Positions 59,722-64,000 of a stretch of DNA of 64,000 nucleotides are shown here, one piece after another; position 1 is the first letter of the stretch; each line of letters opens with the position of its first letter. The stretch is from Pseudonocardia humida (GTDB taxonomy: Bacteria > Actinomycetota > Actinomycetes > Mycobacteriales > Pseudonocardiaceae), in NCBI RefSeq assembly GCF_023898865.1, contig NZ_JAGSOV010000028.1, forward strand, positions 39,511-103,510, read 5' to 3'. Both the position numbers and the translations under genes were made by a program. The notes under the pieces were generated by a model. It ran no database searches, had not been told where the DNA came from, and saw only the letters and a program-made list of their open reading frames with translations.

Positions 59722-61770
59722 ATGGGCGAGCAGTTCGGGCACTACCGGCTCGACGCCCTGCTCGGCCGCGGCGGCATGGGCGAGGTCCACCGGGCGCACG
59801 ACTCGATCCGCGGGCGGACGGTGGCGCTGAAGCGGCTGTCGGCCGAGCAGTCCGGGCGCCCGGAGTTCGAGGCCCGGTTCCGCCGCGAATCGCTGCTCGC
59901 CGCGCAGCTCTCGGCGCCCAACATCATCCCGATCCACGACTTCGGGGAGATCGACGGCCGGCTCTACCTCGACATGCGCCTGGTCGAGGGGCGCGACCTC
60001 GGCGCACTGCTCGCGGCCGGACCGCTCGACCCGCCGCGGGCCGTCTGGATCGTCACCCAGCTCGCCCGGGCGCTCGACGCCGCGCACGCCGCCGGGCTGG
60101 TGCACCGCGACGTGAAGCCGTCCAACGCGCTGGTCGCCGCGGACGACTTCGTCTACCTGGTCGACTTCGGCATCGCCCGCACCCTCGACGGCGTCGGCTC
60201 GACCCGGCTCACCAGCTCCACCGGGGTCGTGGGCACGCTCGCGTACATGCCGCCCGAGCGCATGGCCGGGGCCCCGGACGACCCGCGCGGCGACGTCTAC
60301 GCCCTGGCCTGCCTGCTGCACGAGTGCCTGACCGGTGAGCCGCCGTTCGGCGCGGGCGACCCGCCGGCGCAGCTGGCCGGGCACCTGCACGCCCCACCGC
60401 CGCGCCCCGGCGCCACCCGGGCGGAGCTGGCGCCCTTCGACGAGGTCATCGCCCGCGGGATGGCCAAGGACCCCGAGCGCCGGACGCCGTCGGCGGGCGC
60501 GCTGGCCCGGGCGGCGGCGCTGGCGCTGCCGTCGTCGCCGGGCACACCCGCGCTCCCGGTCCCGCCCCCGACCGCCTCCTCGCCGACGGCCCAGCCGAGC
60601 GTTCCGGAGCCCGTCGGTCGGCCCGCGGCGGTACCCACCCGCACGTGGGCGCCGCCGCCTGGTCCGCCGCGGACCCCGACCCCGACGCGGACCGAGTCGC
60701 CCCGCCGCCGCGGCCTGGCGCTGCTGCTGGTGGCGATGCTGGTGCTGGCCGCGGCCACGGTGGCCGTGTTCGTCGTGCCGCGGGGCGACCCCGCGCCGGG
60801 CGCCGCTCCGATCCCCAGCACCCGGGTCCCGCCGGTGGTCCCCACGGTGGGCGACACGATCGTCGTCGGCGGCACGCCCAGCGCGCTCGTCCTCACCCCC
60901 GACGGCGCTGCGGGCTTCGTGCTCACCGCCCGGGTGCCGGGCCGGGACGAGGTGGTCCGCCTCGACCTGGCCGGCGGCGACCCGGTCGGCCCGGCGCTCG
61001 ACGTCAGCGCGGCCGGGGGAGGGCTGGCCCTCGCGCCCGACGGTCGCGCGCTGCACGTCAGCCGGTGCGGGGGCACCTGCTCGCTGGACACCCTCGACGT
61101 CGCGGGCGGCGCCACCGTCGCCGGCGTGCCGCTCGCGGAGATCCCCACCTCGGTGGTGGTCGACGCCGCGGGCCGGCGCGCGTACGCGCTGCTGTGGCGC
61201 AGGGTGGCGGGCAGAGTCGAGACCGAGGTCGCGGTCGTCGACCTGGCGGGGCGCGGCACGGTCGGTGAGCCGGTGGTGGTCGCGTCCTCCGGCCTGGGCG
61301 GGCTCGCGCTGTCCCCGGACGGCGCGCGGCTCTACGTCGCCGACGGCCGCGCCGCGGTGTCGGTGCTCGACACCGCGGCGCGGGTGGTGCTCGGGCGCCC
61401 GGTCACCGTGGGCGACGGGGCGGGTGAGATCGCCGTGGCCCCCGACGGTGCCCGGGCCTACGTGGCCAACGCGGTCGCGGGCACGGTGACCGTGCTCGAC
61501 CTGGACCCGCTCGCCGTGCGCGACCGCCCCATCCCGGTCGGCGCGGAGCCCGACGGGCTGGCGGTGTCCCCCGACGGCTCGCGCGTCTACGTGGCCAACC
61601 GCGGCGACGGCACGGTGTCGGTCATCGACACCGCGACCGCCGCCGTCGTCGGCGAGCCGGTGCCGGTCGGTCGGGAGCCGACGGCCGTGGCCGTCTCGCC
61701 CGACGGGTCGCGCGTGTACGTGGTCAACCGCGCGGACGGGACGATCTCGGTGCTGGAGGCGGGTGCCTGA
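59722..61770 (+). CDS. Receptor Ser/Thr protein kinase with extracellular YVTN propeller (PknD-like)
   Basis: This 682-residue membrane kinase has the glycine loop GRGGMGEV at 15-22, catalytic Lys37, HRDVKPSN with Asp130, DFG at 148-150 and the activation segment up to YMPPER. A Pro-rich juxtamembrane linker (about 275-330) and one helix (about 332-353) lead to an extracellular beta-propeller made of YVTN-type repeats (VAVSPDGSRVYVVNRADGT and similar). The layout matches PknD of mycobacteria: an outside ligand controls phosphorylation inside. ATG 59722 is chosen because the kinase fold starts at residue 5. The stop lies in the loop of the terminator. Confidence 0.92.
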   Translation: MGEQFGHYRLDALLGRGGMGEVHRAHDSIRGRTVALKRLSAEQSGRPEFEARFRRESLLAAQLSAPNIIPIHDFGEIDGRLYLDMRLVEGRDLGALLAAGPLDPPRAVWIVTQLARALDAAHAAGLVHRDVKPSNALVAADDFVYLVDFGIARTLDGVGSTRLTSSTGVVGTLAYMPPERMAGAPDDPRGDVYALACLLHECLTGEPPFGAGDPPAQLAGHLHAPPPRPGATRAELAPFDEVIARGMAKDPERRTPSAGALARAAALALPSSPGTPALPVPPPTASSPTAQPSVPEPVGRPAAVPTRTWAPPPGPPRTPTPTRTESPRRRGLALLLVAMLVLAAATVAVFVVPRGDPAPGAAPIPSTRVPPVVPTVGDTIVVGGTPSALVLTPDGAAGFVLTARVPGRDEVVRLDLAGGDPVGPALDVSAAGGGLALAPDGRALHVSRCGGTCSLDTLDVAGGATVAGVPLAEIPTSVVVDAAGRRAYALLWRRVAGRVETEVAVVDLAGRGTVGEPVVVASSGLGGLALSPDGARLYVADGRAAVSVLDTAARVVLGRPVTVGDGAGEIAVAPDGARAYVANAVAGTVTVLDLDPLAVRDRPIPVGAEPDGLAVSPDGSRVYVANRGDGTVSVIDTATAAVVGEPVPVGREPTAVAVSPDGSRVYVVNRADGTISVLEAGA

Positions 61771-61785
61771 GCGGGGGCACCCGCC
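61758..61785 (+). terminator. Terminator containing the kinase stop codon
   Basis: GGCGGGTGCC and GGCACCCGCC form a perfect 10-bp stem. The 8-nt loop begins with the kinase stop TGA (61768-61770), so the last three codons lie in the stem. Confidence 0.7.
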
Positions 61786-61793
61786 CGCCGGGC

Positions 61794-62633
61794 TCACGCC
61801 GGGATGACCGCGCCCGCGAACGTCTGCTGGATGTAGTCCTCCACCTGCGGCGACTGCAGCAGCTCGGCCAGCGTCGCGATCCGCGGGTCGCCCCGCAGCT
61901 CGGTGCGCGTCACCAGGCCGTTGGCGTTCGGGTTGCCCTGCGCCGATTCCAGCACCAGTGCGTCCTGGGCGGGCTGCAGGCCGGCGTCGATGGCGTAGTT
62001 CCCGTTCACCACCGAGGCGTCGGTGTCCTCGAGGCTGCGCGGCAGCTGCGCCGCCTCCAGCTCGCTGAACCGCAGGTTCTTCGGGTTGGCCGCGATGTCG
62101 CGCGGCGTGGCGGTGGTCTCGGACCCCGGGGTCAGCGTGATCAGCCCGGTGGTCGCGAGCAGCCGCAGGCCGCGGGCCTCGTTCGTGGCGTCGTTGGCGA
62201 TGCCGACGGTGGCTCCGTCGGGCAGCGCGGTGAGGTCGGTCACCGAGCGCGAGTACAGCCCGAGCGGCTCGACGTGCACGGGCGCGATCCAGGCCAGCTC
62301 GGCGCCGCTGGTGGCGGTGAACTCCTCCAGGTAGGGCACGGTCTGGAAGTAGTTGGCGTCCAGCGAGCCGTCGACCAGCGCGGTGTTGGGCTGGACGTAG
62401 TCGGTGAACTCGACGACCTCGATCCGCAGGCCGCGCACGGGGGCCAGCTCGTCCGCGACGTAGCGCAGGATGTCCCCGTGCGGCACGGGTGAGACGCCCA
62501 CCCGCAGCGGGGCGGACGCGTCGGCGGGGGCGCCGCCCGCCGGGGCGGCGGGCTCGGCACCGCCGCAGCCGGCCAGGGCGACGACGGCCGTGAGAGCGGC
62601 CACAGTGGACAGGACGGTGGTGCGCAGGCGCAC
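61794..62633 (-). CDS. metQ: Methionine ABC transporter substrate-binding lipoprotein
   Basis: MetQ (NlpA family) captures methionine outside the membrane and delivers it to the MetNI importer. The 279-residue protein has a signal peptide with lipobox LAGC near residue 22, then the family's core: LRVGVSPVPHGDILRYVADEL, VEFTDYVQPNTALVDGSLDANYFQTVPYLEEF, ATVGIANDATNEARGLRLL and VNGNYAIDAGLQP. GTG 62633 has AGAGGA 6 nt upstream. It is the last gene of metN-metI-metQ on the minus strand and converges on the kinase gene. Confidence 0.93.
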   Translation of the reverse strand: MRLRTTVLSTVAALTAVVALAGCGGAEPAAPAGGAPADASAPLRVGVSPVPHGDILRYVADELAPVRGLRIEVVEFTDYVQPNTALVDGSLDANYFQTVPYLEEFTATSGAELAWIAPVHVEPLGLYSRSVTDLTALPDGATVGIANDATNEARGLRLLATTGLITLTPGSETTATPRDIAANPKNLRFSELEAAQLPRSLEDTDASVVNGNYAIDAGLQPAQDALVLESAQGNPNANGLVTRTELRGDPRIATLAELLQSPQVEDYIQQTFAGAVIPA

Positions 62634-62677
62634 GGGAGTTCCTCTCGTGGGAGTGGTGAGCAGGGGAGGGGTGGGGA

Positions 62678-63394
62678 TCAGGCGGCGGCGTGGCGGCGCC
62701 GGTCGAGCCGGCGGGCCGCCGTGGTGAAGCCGACCTGGACCACCGAGGTCAGCACGCCCAGCACGACGACCGTGCTCCACAGCACCCGCGTGTCGAAGCG
62801 CTGGTAGCCGATGCGCACGGCGACGTCGCCGAGCCCACCGCCGCCGACGACGCCGGCCATCGCCGAGTAGCCGACCAGGGCGATCGCGGTCACCCCGATC
62901 GCGCCGATCAGCGCGGGCACCGACTCGCGCAGCAGGACGCTGCGCACGATCCGCGCGGTGCTCGCGCCGGTGGTCACGGCGGCCTCGACCACCGACACGT
63001 GCACCTCGGCGAGCACGTTCTGCACCAGCCGCCCGACGAACGGCACGGCGCCGACCGCGAGCGGGACGATCGCCGCGGTCGGGCCGATCGTGGAGCCGAC
63101 CAGGAACCGGGTGACCGACAGCAGCAGCACCAGCAGCACCAGGAACGGCATGGCCCGGCCCAGGTCGACGACCGCGCCGAGCACCCGGTGCAGGGCCGGG
63201 CGGGGGTGCAGGCCGCCCGGGGCCGTCAGGTGCAGCAGCACGCCGAGCGGGATGCCGAAGGCCGCGGCGAGCACCGTGGAGACCCCGACCATGTAGAGCG
63301 TCTCGCCGGTCGCGGGCACCAGCAGCTCCACGACCTCCGACCACGACGTCGGCTCGCGCGCGGACCGGGCAGGCACCAACGCGTCCGCGCTCAT
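62678..63394 (-). CDS. metI: Methionine ABC transporter permease
   Basis: MetI is the membrane channel of the methionine importer. The 238-residue protein has about five helices and the permease EAA loop EAAVTTGASTARIVRSVLLRESVPALI (about residues 133-159), which contacts the ATPase. TSWSEVVELLVPATGETLYMV near the start is typical of the family. The ATG overlaps the metN stop (ATGA), so the two are coupled. metQ starts 44 bp after it. Confidence 0.93.
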   Translation of the reverse strand: MSADALVPARSAREPTSWSEVVELLVPATGETLYMVGVSTVLAAAFGIPLGVLLHLTAPGGLHPRPALHRVLGAVVDLGRAMPFLVLLVLLLSVTRFLVGSTIGPTAAIVPLAVGAVPFVGRLVQNVLAEVHVSVVEAAVTTGASTARIVRSVLLRESVPALIGAIGVTAIALVGYSAMAGVVGGGGLGDVAVRIGYQRFDTRVLWSTVVVLGVLTSVVQVGFTTAARRLDRRRHAAA

Positions 63395-63915
63395 GCCGCC
63401 ACCCCCGCCGCCCGCACCGGTTCGACCGGCACGCCCGCGTGCACGAGGGCGTCGAGCACCTCGCCGGCGCCGGCGCCGGCCAGGCCGATGCGCCAGCGCG
63501 CCACCGGCACGCCGGCCAGGTCGGCGAAGCCGCCCCCGAGCAGGGTGAGCTCGACCCCGAGGCGGGCCGCGCTGCGGCTGAGCAGCGCTCCCGACGCCGC
63601 CTCCCCGGTGAGCACGACGTCGGCCACCAGGCGGTCGTCGCGGGGGAGCGGCACCTGATCGACCCGGGGCAGCAGCGCCGCGGCGATCCGGCTGTCCGGG
63701 CGGGTCACCAGGTCGAGCACCGACCCGTGCTCGACGATCCGGCCGCGGTCCAGGACGGCCACGGCCGAGCAGATCCGCCGGACCACGGCCATGTCGTGAG
63801 TGACGACCAGGACGGTCACCCCGAGCTCGGCGCGGGCCCGGTCGAGCACGTCGAGCACCGATGCGGTGGTGTCCGGGTCGAGGGCCGAGGTGGGCTCGTC
63901 GGCCAGCAGCACCGG
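63391..63915 (-). CDS. metN: Methionine ABC transporter ATPase, C-terminal part only
   Basis: MetN is the ATPase of the methionine importer. Only its C-terminal 170 or so residues are readable: Walker B VLLADEPTSALDP, the H-loop VTHDMAVVRRICSAVAVL and the C-terminal NIL/ACT-like regulatory domain (VDQVPLPRDDRLVADVV to the end) that senses methionine. The N-terminal half lies beyond the window. The bases right of 63915 are homopolymer noise and cannot be read as protein. The stop overlaps the metI start by 4 bp. Confidence 0.88.
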   Translation of the reverse strand, partial: PVLLADEPTSALDPDTTASVLDVLDRARAELGVTVLVVTHDMAVVRRICSAVAVLDRGRIVEHGSVLDLVTRPDSRIAAALLPRVDQVPLPRDDRLVADVVLTGEAASGALLSRSAARLGVELTLLGGGFADLAGVPVARWRIGLAGAGAGEVLDALVHAGVPVEPVRAAGVAA

Positions 63916-64000
63916 CGGGCGGGGGGGGGGGGGGCGGGCCCCCCCCCCCCCCCGGCGCGCCCCCCCCCCCCCCGGGGGGGGGGGGGGGGCGGGGCGCACG
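63916..64000. other. Low-quality homopolymer sequence at the contig end
   Basis: The last 85 bases are almost only long runs of G and C, breaking the metN frame inside its Walker B region. This is not natural sequence but the kind of noise seen at a contig or read end. Confidence 0.85.

Noticed and set aside
62634..62677. SAM riboswitch in the met importer
   Set aside because: The metI-metQ gap is only 44 bp and has no such structure. The true upstream region of metN is outside the window.

Overview
The window is very GC-rich chromosomal DNA from a mycothiol-producing actinobacterium with a Pup-proteasome system, most likely in or near Pseudonocardiaceae. This is judged from gene content and codon use, not from a database match. 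I see no rRNA, tRNA, CRISPR array, transposase, phage gene or plasmid gene.

Layout. 1-7.4 kb: start of a quinone oxidoreductase gene; a MoxR-type ATPase and a VWA protein (an Rv0958/Rv0959-like pair) that share a duplicated promoter/start element but are separated by an EamA transporter, a TetR regulator and an RCC1-repeat lipoprotein; then a MarR regulator and the small gene it probably controls. 7.5-24.9 kb: a core stretch whose order resembles the mycobacterial Rv2130c-Rv2115c region (mshC, PAC2 protein, metH, hisE, hisG, RecB-like nuclease, trmI, mpa), with an XRE regulator/aldo-keto reductase pair, a thioesterase-like gene and an MFS gene added. 24.9-36.0 kb: an accessory block lying between mpa and dop (SGNH lipoprotein, two-component system with a GerMN lipoprotein, acyltransferase, HxlR/NmrA, AraC, YceI/MarR, lpdA, VOC, NUDIX). 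36.0-51.3 kb: proteasome and export core (dop, pup, prcB, prcA, PAP2-DAG kinase fusion, pafA, a small gene, pafB, pafC, a small membrane protein, tatA, tatC, helY, DUF4333 protein). 51.4-64 kb: Eis-like acetyltransferase, amidase, MmcQ-like protein, MocR regulator, a CYP199-like P450 with a PDR-type reductase and an IclR regulator, a receptor Ser/Thr kinase with a beta-propeller, and the metQ-metI-metN methionine importer cut by the window end.

How the genes work together. Dop converts the C-terminal Gln of Pup to Glu, PafA ligates Pup to substrate lysines, Mpa unfolds pupylated proteins into the PrcA/PrcB 20S core, and PafB/PafC form a WYL-domain regulator that in mycobacteria controls the DNA-damage response. 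The P450 and reductase look like a two-component monooxygenase for para-substituted benzoates. The met genes import methionine, while metH makes it.

Three patterns recur. First, many genes have a TANNNT -10 box 6-7 nt before the start codon, the signature of leaderless mRNA. Second, several genes carry short tandem duplications at the 5' end, often in 15-bp units. Third, short leaderless reading frames precede dop, mpa and helY. Two intergenic regions hold remnants of lost genes (Eis-like and SMR-like). The last ~90 bases are homopolymer noise typical of a low-quality contig end.
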